This document shows positions 47,289-58,497 of a stretch of 64,000 bases of DNA, piece by piece. Origin of the DNA: Bidens hawaiensis (taxonomy: Eukaryota > Streptophyta > Magnoliopsida > Asterales > Asteraceae); contig JAIQDT010005019.1 in the NCBI GenBank assembly GCA_021521415.1, positions 124,001 through 188,000 on the forward strand, given 5' to 3'. The translations under genes were made by a program, and so were the position numbers. The notes under the pieces were generated by a model. That model was not told the origin of the DNA, did not search any database, and saw only the letters and a program-made list of their open reading frames with translations. The stretch's first letter is position 1. Each line of letters starts with the position of its first letter.

Positions 47289-49609
47289 AACTGCTCATCA
47301 TATATCCAGCATATAATCCCTTTCTTCGCTTCAGCATAACCTTTAATGTTGTAACTCTTCTTAAACATTGTAGGGACCGCCGGTTTCTTCGTTTTGACGA
47401 ACCACTGAGCATAGCCTTCTTTCCATCTAGGCTACTCTTCCAATTCAGTCTCATCATTCCCAATCTCTTGACTCATATCTACGTTCTCGACTTGCGGTAT
47501 CTCATGCTCCACATTCTCCTCTACTATCTCTCCCTCTTCAATATCATTATCAATAACTATCTGTTCACCAATCTTCTCTATCTCATCCACCGGTAGTACA
47601 TCATCATCACCAACCAAACCATCATCCATCTCCTCTACGTCCACTACCACCACATCATCACCACCAGCTGCAGTTGTCGACTCCCCCTGAGTTGTGGAAG
47701 TTCCAAGAGCTTGATCAGTTCTTGGCAACTCACCACCTGCACCTTTCGATGCATTGGGATCATCGTCTCTATCATTTCGTCTCTTGGTCCTCAACTCATC
47801 GCCTTTACAGCTCGTCTCCCCCTGAGATGCAAAGAACTTCTTGAAAGCATCTATGATTTTTCCATGTTCTACCAGTAGGGACGACTGCATCTGATTCTCT
47901 GCAACTAGGCGCTGAATAGCCTGGGTCTGGATAAGATTAATCCTTGACTGCTCTGCCACGACCCGTTCAAGTGCTGCTATTCGTTCAGAGTCTGATAGGG
48001 TTGCATCGAAATCGAACCTCATATGTGATATATCTTGAGTGTACTGAGGAGGGATTTCCGATGTCACCGGGACCTCAGAAGTAGAAATAGACGTAACCTC
48101 AGGTGGTATCGTCACCGATAACCCTGCAGTGGCCACAACAGTCGACTCGATAAATTGTGCCACGACCTCCGATGGAGTAACAGTCGGAGGCGGCAATGAA
48201 ACTATCTCAGGAGCCGAAAGTTGGAAAGTAGTGGGTGGGAGGCCAAATGTAGATGAGGTAGCCACCACGGGAACAACCGTAGCGCTTGGCCTTGTAACCT
48301 GTACTGATGAGGGAACCATTGTCATACCGGATAGTGCTGGTGGAATGAAACGTACCACCCTAGAGCTCTCACCGGCTCCCGATCCTGCACCTATCCGTTC
48401 CCTTCTTGACCTCCTTATCAACTGTTGTACCTCTTCCTCATAATCTGACTCGTTGTCATCAACAGTTCTCTTTCTCTTCCCATGTAGTCTTTCTCGAGTT
48501 ACCATAATCCTTCTTGCCTCTGCCACTTCATCATCAGAATCAGAACCAGCCACCGTAGCAGCTGTCCTAGTAACATTCACATCAGAAGCACGTTCAACCG
48601 GGACCTGTACGTTCTCCTCTGGATCCACCCGATCCATATCAAAGAATCCCTGACCGCCAAACGCTGCGTCAAGGTCAACGGTCTCCTCCGGTGACACAAC
48701 AGGTGCAGCAGGTATAGCTTGAGGTGCTCCCGCCTGTTGTGGTGCCGGGTCCCTAAACTCGTCCCCTCGAGCAGGTACATACCCAGGGTTGATTAAGTAC
48801 CCAAACAGTGGAGTATGCCGAGGACGGAGCTCAGGTTTGCTCCTCGCACTGGAGGATCTACATTGGGCGAAGATCCGTTTATTTACACTCTCAACGTATC
48901 GGATCGGACGGCGCTGAGGAAGCGTTGGAGCAACATGATTCAAGATCATTTGAAGAAATCTTGGATACATGATAAATCGCTCACGCGCCATCGCTCTTCT
49001 TTGACGATCAATCTCATAAAAGACCATCTGACTAAAGCTGTATCGCTTGTTGTAAGTCAGAGCAGTCAACACTGACTGCATGGTCGCGCCCATGCCATCA
49101 GTGCCCGCCTTTCTCCCTGACATGCATACTATCATAACATGCATGAGAAAGCGCCACTGGTCAAGTAAAAATCCTTTCCTCCTTTGTGTATCCCCCAAGG
49201 GACCAGAGTATCCCATTCTCAAAAACACTCCATCACGGAAGGGAGCTACAAACTCTGTCGGGTCATCCCTTGTCTCATTCCCAAATCGTAAAGCCGCCCG
49301 GATTTGTTCAGAAGAGAACTGAACAATCTGATTGTTGACTGTTGCGCGCATCACTGGGGGCTCGACTCTACAGTCGTATTCCACGGTCTGCCAAAAATCC
49401 TCAATGTTGGGCAAGGATATCGGCAGAGTTGTTGTAATCGCGTGGAATATCCGCGAGCGTAACAGAAATGTGATGATTTTGCGGAAATCATCAACTCCGC
49501 TCGCCTCCGGGTCTAATGTTATGTACATGTTGTGACCCGGGAAGAACTGCCTCTGGTTATCACCTCCGTCATCACCGCCTGCCCCACCTGCTCCAGCAAC
49601 AGCAGCCAT
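47289..49609 (-). pseudogene. Third Copia ORF, N-terminal part, one in-frame stop
   Basis: ATG at 49609 opens 725 codons ending at TAG (47432-47434); the same frame continues through 47294 to the solo LTR junction. Features: a Gly/Ala/Asp-rich start; a folded-looking N-terminal region (residues about 25-270) with FFPGHNMYITLDPEASGVDD, an RRKGFLLDQWRFLMHVMI helix and basic stretches; a long low-complexity middle rich in Val, Pro, Ser and Thr; a short coiled coil near 535-590 (ALERVVAEQSRINLIQTQAI); and a very acidic C-terminus. I do not recognise an enzymatic domain. ORFs in this position are found in large plant copia elements and are of unknown or proposed env-like function. The stop and the inserted LTR make this copy non-functional. 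Confidence 0.7.
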
Positions 49610-51690
49610 ATCTGCAACAAACAGGTTAAGTTAGATAAACGTCAATGCGAATCACAAGTTCGCCTGTTACCATGAGCGAAGTTGTGATCAATTCTGTATA
49701 GGCGAAGTTAAAGGTGGGGCGAAGTTGGGAAACAACTTCGCTTCAACTTGAACTTCGTCTGATAACTGTTAAGTAAAATGGTCCAGGCGAAGTTAATGAT
49801 AACTTCGCCTAACCACAACATCGCCTCATAAACTGTTTTAAAAATTAATAATCAGGCGAAGTTAAACCTCAGGCGAAGTTACGGATAACTTCGCCTAAAC
49901 TGTAACTTCGCCGTATTCGAATCGGCAACAAATAGGTTAATGGAACGACGTGTAGATGATGATTTTGGAGATCGAGGACTCCGTAACACATGATTTTATG
50001 AAGTTTTAGACGTTCAAGTAGTTTACTATCACGTAATAACAAGTTTGAAATCAGGTGTTTAAGGTTCGAAAGAACGAGGTCGTTTATCAAGTCGAAACGA
50101 CCGATAATTAACCTCAATAGACAATGATAATATGATAATCGAACCCTACACACCTTGAATCAAGGATTGGAATCGAAATAAGAACACAGACGCTTTAGAT
50201 CGATAAGTTCGCTAAGGTTGATAGTAAGTTCGCTGGTTTTTGGAAAATAATAAATCGTTTGACCTTAAAACTTCTTTATATAGGGTCAAAGTTAGTACAG
50301 GCGAAGTTATCGATAACTTCGCCTATTCCAGGCGAAGTTATGAACAAGTTCGCCGGTATTTACAAAACAAACCCCTATACTTTGAACAATTTTCAATAAA
50401 GGTTTAAAAACATCCTTTAAAGCGTTAAATGATACGATCAAGACCAAGTAACCAGGTATAAAATCAAACAATTACAAAAGTAACAAAAATTTGAAAAATT
50501 AAAGTACACGGGATCAAATTTCAGTCTCGACAGGGACTACCATGTTTTAGAAAAGATCCGAACAGGAATCATACTAATTACGTGACTGTCACACAGATCC
50601 GTGTTCAGCTGTATTATGACATAAAGAAACAGGTTGTAAACAGGTAAATGACTTAGAATGGTTTTCATTGTTTCTGTGATACGGGTTAGGTTCAATTAAG
50701 CTCAAAACTTAAGTGGGCAACAACTCAGAGATTATGATATCTCCTATCTATTCTCAAAGCGTATTTGGCTTTCCCCAAGTCACCCCGAATTGACCTCGAC
50801 CCGTAGTGTCTGATTAAGTAGTAATTACTCTTCGATCTTAGACTCTGCTTCCCGTTCACCTTCTTGCGTCTTGATTGATAATCATTAACATTATTAACTC
50901 TAGAATTTTTTTATTTTATTTATTTAACATGTATATACACAACTTCAAGTAGAAAATAACTGCAAGTCCCGAATCTGGATCACCGCAGTGTCTTGACACG
51001 CTATCTTCACAGGAATCAGAACACTCACGGGCTCGTGTATGACTGGGTAATCGCTTTTCTGCCTATCATTCGGAAAGATATATATGAAGACATGCACAAC
51101 TCTTAAGGAGTTTCCACGTAAAATCGAGTAGATTAGTTAGTATCACTTCTACTTTTACGCACCATAAAAAGCTACCATGACATACAATGACTGTTCTAAA
51201 GTCTTTTAGGCCTGATAACTTCACTAGTTAAGCACACAGATTCAGTATATCTATCACTTTCCAAGGTTGGATCAATTTTCTGTTAATCATAGTAAAGTAA
51301 CTTCTTACGAAGTAGTAGACTTGAAAAATAATTTCATCTCCCGAAAAGAAAAAATTTAACTTCAATCGCCCCGAACAAATCAAAGTCTTCAGGGAAACGG
51401 CTATCCCGAAGATCCAATGGATCAGCTGGACCGACCACATACTAGTATGTGTCCTTCTAACCAAGTATGATCGACTAATTTTCAGCGAAAGAATGAAAAA
51501 ACATCATAAACCGCCCCGGTCACTTTCAGTCATCTGGTTAATGGCTATCCTCATATTCTACAAGTAGAAATGAGGACCAAACATATCCGAAGACATGTCC
51601 TTCAAACTGAGGAAACCGACATAATTCTAATCGATAGTGACGTTTTTTTTTTTTTTTTTTTTTTAATTCAAACACAAACATATGACATGG
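49610..51690 (-). other. Copia spacer between pol and third ORF, with AACTTCGCC word clusters
   Basis: No coding region. GGCGAAGTT and its inverse AACTTCGCC cluster at 49648-49915 and 50297-50353, many as facing pairs. A T-run of about 22 lies at 51643-51664 near the pol stop. The spacer may hold the leader of a subgenomic RNA for the third ORF; that is inference. Confidence 0.6.
50299..50324. repeat. Perfect 26-bp palindrome made of the Copia word
   Basis: The arm AGGCGAAGTTATC is followed immediately by its exact reverse complement, with no loop. It is the cleanest member of the paired-word clusters in this spacer. Confidence 0.95.
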
Positions 51691-54600
51691 TTACTCGGGA
51701 TTGATCATCCCATTCAGCTCAACAAGGTTTAGAAATCTAGTTTTGTCAAACGCTTTCGTGAACAAGTCAGCGAAATTATCTAACGTGTCAACCTTTTCGA
51801 GCACAATCAGTTTCTTCTCAGCACAATCCCGTATAAAATGATGACGTATGTCAATATGTTTAGTTTTACTGTGCTTCACGGGATTGTTAGTTACTGAGAT
51901 AGCAGCAGTGTTATCAATGCAAATAGGAGTAAGTGAGAAATTCAGACCATAATCGCGCAACTGTTGTTGAATCCAAAGAACCTGGGAGCAGCAGTTGGAT
52001 GCTGCCATGTATTCTGCTTCACAGGTTGAAATTGCGACTGAGGTCTGCTTCTTGCATTGCCACGACACTAGTCTGCCACCAAGAAACTGACATCCACCAG
52101 TTGTAGACTTCCGACTCTAATTGCACCCTCCATAATCAGAATCTGTGTAAGCGACTAGCTCCAAGTCTCCTCCTCTCGAGTACCACAACCCCAGCTTCGG
52201 CTTGCCTTTGAGATACCGCAGTATCCTCTTCGCACCCTTCAAATGAGATTCTTTTGGGTTTGCCTGAAAGCGTGCACAAAGACAAACAGCAAACATTATA
52301 TCAGGCCTAGAAGCAGTTAAGTACATTAAAGAACCTATAATTGCCCGATATTGGGTTGGGTCCACGTCTGCATCGTTGTCTGAATCAGCACCCAATTTGT
52401 GATTGACGCAAACTGGAGTATCATATGGAGTGCTGTCCTCCATCTTGAAGCGTTTGAGAACATCATGGACATACTTCGTCTGATGAATGAACATCCCGTC
52501 TTTCTTCTGATCAACCTGCAATCCTAAAAAGAAAGTTAGTTCACCCATAGCACTCATTTCAAATCTCTTCTTCATGACGGCCTCAAACTCCTGACACATG
52601 GAGACTTTTGATACAGCAAAGATAATGTCGTCCACGTAGACTTGCACCAGCAGAAAGTCGCTACCCTTTCTCTTGAAGAACAATGTGATATCAATTTTAC
52701 CTCTTTCAAACTCATTCTCAAGCAAGTAATCTGATAAGGTTGAATACCAGGCACGAGGTGCCTGATGTAGTCCATACAGCGCTTTACTTAGCTTGTACAC
52801 GTGATCGGGAAAGTCAGGGTCAGGAAAACCCGGAGGTTGCTCAACGTACACAACCTCATCGACTTTACCGTTTAGGAACGCACTCTTCACATCCAACTGA
52901 AAGACCTTCATCTCCTTATGAGCAGCAAATGCCAAAAACAGCCGAATGGCTTCCAATCTTGCCACAGGAGCAAACACTTCATTGTAATCAATCCCCTCTT
53001 GCTGATTAAAACCTTTAACAACCAGCCTCGCCTTGTTCCTGATAACAATCCCTTTCTCATCTCTCTTACATTTGAAGACCCATTTCGTGCCAATCGCATG
53101 CACATTTCTTGGTTTTGCAACCAAGCTCCATACTTCCATTTTCTTAAACTGAGCTAAATCTTCTTGCATGGCTTCGACCCACGAGCTGTCCTTAAGAGCC
53201 ATTTGATAGTTCTTTGGTTCAATCTGGCTGATGAAGCAGGTGTACAAGCACTCGTTGATTATGCCTGATTCTTTAATGCTTGTGTAAACACAGGTGTGCT
53301 CATTCAAGCTTTTTCTTGTTTGTACACCATCGGACAGATCACCTATCACATTCTCCAAAGGATGATCTTTGTGAATTCTCGTAGTCGGAAACGAACTGAC
53401 ATTCAGATTATCTTCCAAGTTCGAAGATAGCTCATCAATGGGTGATTGATGTTGAGAGTGAAACGGATTGATGAATTCCTCTTCAGTAGAGGCAGCAGGG
53501 GTATTGACAGCATTTGACAAGGAATGATGACATTCATCATACTGTGGTCGTTGCACCAAAGTGTCTTTCTCATCGCATATCATCTTCGTAGCAATTCTTT
53601 CCTCAACTTCTGCAAAATCCAAATAAGGCATGTTAAAAGATTTAAAAAGTCTATCATAGTCGAAAACCCCAGCGGGTCCCGTGCTTGGTTTTGGTGATTT
53701 GTAACTTGTGATATCAGTGTTACACACCGCCTCAACTTTGCTGGTCGATGTATTAAAGACCCGTCTATTGGGAGTCCCAACAACGTATCCGACTAAGATT
53801 CCTTCGTCGGCTACTTCACCAAATTTAGAATTGGTCTTTAATATCGAACACGGGGACCCGAATGGTTCAAGACCACTCAAGTTGGGCTTTCTCCCATGCA
53901 TAAGCTCATAACAGGTTTTATTTAATCTTTTAACAGTTAACACTCTATTAAGGATATAACAGGCTGTTGCAACAGCTTCAGCCCAGAACACCACGGGAAG
54001 TTTCGAATCAGCCAGCATGGTTCTGGCACCTTCAATTAAGGTTCTGTTCTTCCTCTCAGCCACTCCATTTTGTTGCGGAGTATACGGTGCGCTGTATTGG
54101 TGTTCTATCCCCTTCTGTAAGCAGAAGATCTCCATCTCATAGTTCTTGAACTCAGTTCCATTGTCACTCCTGATGTATTTAACCCGTTTCCCCATGATAT
54201 TCTCAACCTTGGTAATCAAATTCTTTACCATCTGCACTGTTTCATCCTTTGACTCCAGGAAATATACCCAGGAATATCGAGAGAAATCATCAGTAATCAC
54301 CAAGCAGTAAGATGTTCCTCCTAGACTTCTTACATTCACGGGACCGAAGAGATCCATGTGAAGTAATTCTAGGGTACTGACAATTGAATTGACCTTCTTG
54401 GTGTGATGGGATTTCTTGTGTTGCTTTCCCTTTTTGCATGATAAGCATTTGTCTTCAAAGTTGAAATTCTTCAAGGGAACACCCAGCACAAGCCCATTTT
54501 TGACAAGGTAGTTCATTTTCCGAAGATGAATGTGCCCCATTCTCCTATGCCACAACTCGGACTCCGATTCAGTTGCTTTTGACAGAAGACACGATTCTTC

Positions 54601-54999
54601 TGTGGCCATCTCAGTCGACCTCATATCCATGATATACGTATTCTTCACTCTTGGAGCCTTCATAACAATCCAATCCTCTGGTATCTTAAAACCAGGATAC
54701 AATACCATCGCTTCATTCTTTGTAAAATGTACGGTGTAGTCTTTGTCACAGATCTGCGAAACACTCAGCAGATTGTGCTTCAGTTCTTCAACAAAATTTA
54801 CTTTCTCCAAAGTCATCTTTCCATTCGACACCGTCCCTATTCCTGTAATCCTTCCACCGCTCTCTCCTGCGAAACTCACTCTTCCTCCTTGAACAGGTTT
54901 CAAGTCGTGTAACAATTTCTTGTTACCCGTCATGTGCCGGGAACAGCCGCTATCCACAACCCATTGATTGTTGGCAGCCCTGTTCAACTGTTCCTGCAC
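51691..54999 (-). pseudogene. Copia pol: protease, integrase, reverse transcriptase, RNase H; one in-frame stop
   Basis: One frame from 54999 to the TAA near 51691, interrupted by a single TAG at 52117-52119 (…DYGGCN*SRKSTTGG). Domains in order: protease with [10 protein letters not shown]; gag-pre-integrase zinc region (H..H / CLSC); integrase core with D…D…E ([23 protein letters not shown]); RT with YVDDIIF; RNase H with TDSDYGG and, after the stop, CEAEYMAA and KHIDIRHHFIRD. Everything else looks intact, so the TAG is probably a recent mutation. The frame is the same as gag, with TAA and five codons between them. The start codon for pol is not obvious, since 54999 is GTG. Confidence 0.92.
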
Positions 55000-55014
55000 G
55001 AGTAAAGCAGATGA

Positions 55015-57618
55015 TTAAAATCTGGGGACCCAAGACCGATTGGTCTTGGGTCGATACATTCCGTACCTTGGCTGTCCAAAGTTAGTATCATAATAATTTC
55101 TGTGAGTCCTAACAGGATACCTTCTTGTGGATTGACTATGAGGCCATCCAAACCTTCGTGAATTAAAAGAATTATTACTTAAGGTTTGGTTGTTAGCAGT
55201 GAAAAACTGAGATCTATTTCTTTGAAAACCTGGATTAGTCCATTTTCTGAAATTTGATGGGTTTTCATTTTTACCATTATATTGATTAACGTTAGTTCTT
55301 TTCTCAGATTTTGAAGTCCTCACACCTCTGAATTTCTGCTTCAGAGGGCAATCAGCAACAAGGTGTCCTAATTGATTATATCTAAAACAACTCCTGTGTC
55401 CAACTTTCTTATCAAAAGTTGTCTTAGATGTTGAGGCTGAATTACTGTCCGTTTGTCTCACATATGGTGGGACATACGGGTTTAGTGGAGACTTCTTTTC
55501 AGGTGTTTTATTTTTCTCTCCACTTTTTGGTAACACTTCCTCTTGTTTTGTCTCACTCGACTCAGAAGACTTGTCTGAGTTAGATGAGACAGGACTCGGA
55601 GTAGAAATCTTAACACTTGCAACAGGCTTACTAACTTCTGGTTCTTTAATCGTTACTTTAACCGGAACTGTCTGACCATAGTCAACATCGACAGATTTCT
55701 GATTACTAGGGTCATAAGTGTAATTATGATTGAAAGGTGGTGGAACTTCATGATAACCAATTCCTCCCCTTTTTGGGGAACCTTGATCACTAACAAGGTG
55801 ATCAAGTATAGCGGAGGAATTTCTGAATTGCTCATGTTTCCTGTTAAGTTCCACCACTTTTACATGGTGATCAGCTATCTGTTTTTCCCTTTCAGCTATT
55901 AGTTTGGTTTTCTCTTCTAGAACTTCATAGCTAAGATCAATCACTTGAATTTTTTCAGCAAGCTTTGCTTTAAGACTTTTAATATCCTTCTCACTAGCTT
56001 TAATTTTTACTTTGTAACTATTTTCTCTAGCTTTAGTGAAATGATGATCTTCTTTTAAAGTTTTAAATTGCGCATCCAAACTAACAAACTGATCCGTTAT
56101 AGTTGTCAGTTGTTCAGACAGATGTTCACACTTAGTACAAGGGAGTTCGGTACTTACCTCGGAGAGCTGGTCTGCCACATCTGCTATGTAAGCTTCATTT
56201 TTGCCAGTTCCTTTCTCACTATCTGCAGTTTCGATGTTTGCCAAATTGGCCTGTTCAAATACTTCTTCAACATGCAGATTCCAGTTGTACTCCTCGTTCT
56301 GTCTGGAAATCATGGCTCTATAGTCATTACCACTACCACTCTGCTGTGTAGATTTGTTTTGACTGCGTTCTACACGTTTATTTTTGCACTCTTTTGCAAA
56401 GTGGCCATTCTGCTGACAGTTGTAACAGCGAACCTTCGACTTATCAAACCCTGGCCTCTCTCCGACAAACTTCCTGCCAGTCTTCTTCATGAACCTCTTA
56501 ACCCTTCTGACAATCATAGCCATCTGCCACTGCAGATCCATCTCCTCCAGATCATCAGCATCGATCTGATCATAGTCTTCATCCAAAATTGCAGGATCAA
56601 CAATCTTACCCTGAATGTAATTCTCATACGAAGCAATAAAAGATGCATAGAGAGCAAACTGCTGTTCAGCAGATTTAACACTCATGGGCATCTTCGAGTA
56701 GTTGTTGTTTGAAACAGTTGGGGAAAAACTACTCTTGGTCGCTTGTGGTTGAGAAGCATTTGATCCTCCAGCTACAAAGCACACATCACCGTTCATGTTG
56801 AGAGATACATGTCCTTCGTGTGTTGAGCTAGCGCCTGACTCTCCCTTAGAGTAATAAGCAGATGATTCAGTTTTCGAACTTGATCCTGAGTTAACCTTTG
56901 CACCATACATACCCGGATCTTGAACCTGATCGGTAGGTGTCTCCTTTCGGACCATGTTCAGTTCAAACGTTCTTAGCTTGTTAACTGCTGTCTCCAGGTC
57001 AAAGTCAGCAAAGTCTTTGTCTTCTCTCATCAACACAGTATACATCTCCCATTTCGGTGGGAGAGCATCAAGAAGCTTTTCAACAATCTCATCTTCTTTG
57101 TAAACAATTGAATAGTTGCTGAGTTCAGTCATCAGATGATAATATCTAGTGATGATATCATCAAGTGATTCATTCTTCAGATACTTGAAGACCGAGAATT
57201 GGGTTTTTAGAAGTTTAATCTTCGATGCACGAATTCCCACATTGCCTTCAAACCGGTTCTCAAGTGCTTCCCAAAGCTCTCTAGCAGTTTTATACTTTCG
57301 GAAGGTGTGAAGTATCTCTTGTGGAAGAGCCATTGTTATTGCTGCATGAGCTTTGCTTTCGGCCTCATACATTTTCTTCTCCTCTTCTTCCATCTCTTTG
57401 TATTTCTTGATCTGATCACGACCCTCATACTCAGAAGTAGATGGAATGTAACCATCTTGTATGCACACCCACATCTTAGCATCTTGATACTTGACATATT
57501 GTTCAAAACGATCTTTCCACGCTAAAAAATCTGTTTTCTTAAGCATCTTAGGTGCCTTTGTAACCGAACCCGCTTCTACTTCCATCTTTACTAGTTCCGT
57601 AATGTTTATTGAAGACAT
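55015..57618 (-). CDS. Copia gag polyprotein (867 aa)
   Basis: ATG at 57618, TAA at 55017-55015. The N-terminal half is the copia-type gag core (FLAWKDRFEQYVKYQDAKMW near residue 30; LWEALENRFEG; ELSNY). Two zinc knuckles are seen: CYNCQQNGHFAKEC (about 398-411) and a variant CFRYNQLGHLVADC (about 748-761, with Arg-Tyr in place of the second Cys region). Between them lies a long coiled coil (about 510-610). The C-terminus is rich in Arg, Asn and Ser, and probably binds RNA. At 867 residues it is longer than common copia gags, as in SIRE-type elements. No lesions are seen within it. Confidence 0.9.
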   Translation of the reverse strand: MSSINITELVKMEVEAGSVTKAPKMLKKTDFLAWKDRFEQYVKYQDAKMWVCIQDGYIPSTSEYEGRDQIKKYKEMEEEEKKMYEAESKAHAAITMALPQEILHTFRKYKTARELWEALENRFEGNVGIRASKIKLLKTQFSVFKYLKNESLDDIITRYYHLMTELSNYSIVYKEDEIVEKLLDALPPKWEMYTVLMREDKDFADFDLETAVNKLRTFELNMVRKETPTDQVQDPGMYGAKVNSGSSSKTESSAYYSKGESGASSTHEGHVSLNMNGDVCFVAGGSNASQPQATKSSFSPTVSNNNYSKMPMSVKSAEQQFALYASFIASYENYIQGKIVDPAILDEDYDQIDADDLEEMDLQWQMAMIVRRVKRFMKKTGRKFVGERPGFDKSKVRCYNCQQNGHFAKECKNKRVERSQNKSTQQSGSGNDYRAMISRQNEEYNWNLHVEEVFEQANLANIETADSEKGTGKNEAYIADVADQLSEVSTELPCTKCEHLSEQLTTITDQFVSLDAQFKTLKEDHHFTKARENSYKVKIKASEKDIKSLKAKLAEKIQVIDLSYEVLEEKTKLIAEREKQIADHHVKVVELNRKHEQFRNSSAILDHLVSDQGSPKRGGIGYHEVPPPFNHNYTYDPSNQKSVDVDYGQTVPVKVTIKEPEVSKPVASVKISTPSPVSSNSDKSSESSETKQEEVLPKSGEKNKTPEKKSPLNPYVPPYVRQTDSNSASTSKTTFDKKVGHRSCFRYNQLGHLVADCPLKQKFRGVRTSKSEKRTNVNQYNGKNENPSNFRKWTNPGFQRNRSQFFTANNQTLSNNSFNSRRFGWPHSQSTRRYPVRTHRNYYDTNFGQPRYGMYRPKTNRSWVPRF

Positions 57619-58065
57619 CTTTCACGAAACCCAAAGAAATCCGAAAATTAAAAATTTTATTTTCAAACAGCACTGTAGGCGAAGTTGTGGATAACTTCGC
57701 TTAAGTCTGAACTTCGCTGATTATGAACTTCGCTTCCTTTTTAAATTCACCTGATTCGGCGAAGTTGTGTATAACTTCGCTTAAGGTAAGCGAACTTGAG
57801 AGGTAGGCGAAGTTATGGATAACTTCGCTTAACCTTATATCTTCGCTGAAACCCTACGAACAGTGACGGCAACTTCGCCTGATGAACACGAACTTTCTGC
57901 AGATTAGATTTCTGGGTTTTTCGAGGTGTGTGAAGGTGTTATGAGTTGTTTATGATTGTAGGAGGTGAGTATAGCACAAAAACTCAGAAAACTCGTCCCG
58001 CGAATAGTCGAACGGAACGATTTCTACACCCGCGTGATAATCCCGAACCACACAATCGAGCAAAA
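57619..58065 (-). other. Copia leader with AACTTCGC word pairs
   Basis: Between the primer-binding site and gag. 57673-57890 contains four facing pairs such as GGCGAAGTTGTGGATAACTTCGC, each able to form a short hairpin, plus single words. The remainder is unremarkable. Confidence 0.7.
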
Positions 58066-58077
58066 GCTCTGATACCA
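58066..58077 (-). promoter_or_regulatory. Primer-binding site of the Copia element
   Basis: TGGTATCAGAGC on the minus strand, two bases after the 5' LTR, complementary to the 3' end of initiator tRNA-Met; the standard plant copia primer site, undamaged. Confidence 0.95.
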
Positions 58078-58079
58078 AT

Positions 58080-58492
58080 TGTAGGTTCCCAGCCGGATCT
58101 ACACGAGATATCGCGTTCTACGTAGGTGCGGAGTCCCTACGTAAGACGTTACGAGTATAGAAAACAATACGAGCTAACCCACGATACGATAATCAAACAC
58201 ACGTTGTATTCCAACCGTAAACACGTGATGCGATGATCACTGAATACAAAACTCTGTGACTCGAATACACGAATGAACTGGAATCTTAATGAATAAGCCG
58301 TAAACAAACTGCTTATATAGACACGACAACTTCGCCTGGCATGTTCAGGCGAAGTTGTCCCTAACTTCGCTTGTCTAACAAGTTCGCCCATATCAGCGAA
58401 CTTGTTAGCAACTTCGCTTACATACAAAACTCAAATCTAACTAACACGATTACAGACACTCGACATTGAACTACTGACATCATACACCAACA
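58080..58492 (-). repeat. 5' LTR of the Copia element
   Basis: 413 bp. TATA box at about 58321-58311 (minus). Two hairpins lie upstream of TATA on the element strand: 58327-58357 (12-bp perfect stem CAACTTCGCCTG) and 58375-58408 (13-bp perfect stem CTAACAAGTTCGC). Differs from the 3' LTR at five bases and one inserted A. Confidence 0.95.
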
Positions 58493-58497
58493 CATTC

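Larger units (their letters stand above)
44090..58492 (-). mobile_element. Large Ty1/copia element with gag, pol and a third ORF; contains a gypsy solo LTR
   Basis: Two LTRs (44090-44501 and 58080-58492) bracket the element, and an exact 5-bp TSD CATTC flanks it (44085-44089, 58493-58497). On the minus strand, the order is 5' LTR, primer-binding site, leader, gag (57618-55015), pol (54999-51691), a 2-kb spacer, a third ORF (49609-44573), polypurine tract, 3' LTR. Subtracting the nested solo LTR and its TSD leaves about 12.3 kb, unusually large for copia and similar in plan to SIRE/Maximus elements, which also carry an ORF after pol. LTRs differ by 5 substitutions and 1 indel (about 1.2%), so insertion is recent on an evolutionary scale. 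Confidence 0.95.

Noticed and set aside
48129..49535. Several plus-strand ORFs of 60-104 codons
   Set aside because: Antisense shadows of the Copia third ORF with no recognisable content.
52117..52119. Programmed readthrough at the pol TAG
   Set aside because: It falls within the conserved RNase H core, where a sense codon is expected; a point mutation is simpler.
52740..54912. Plus-strand ORFs of 60-89 codons
   Set aside because: Antisense to Copia pol, whose domains are unambiguous on the minus strand.
56068..56712. 214-codon plus-strand ORF
   Set aside because: It lies wholly antisense to the intact Copia gag, has a hydrophobic composition typical of reverse-strand reading, and shows no domain.
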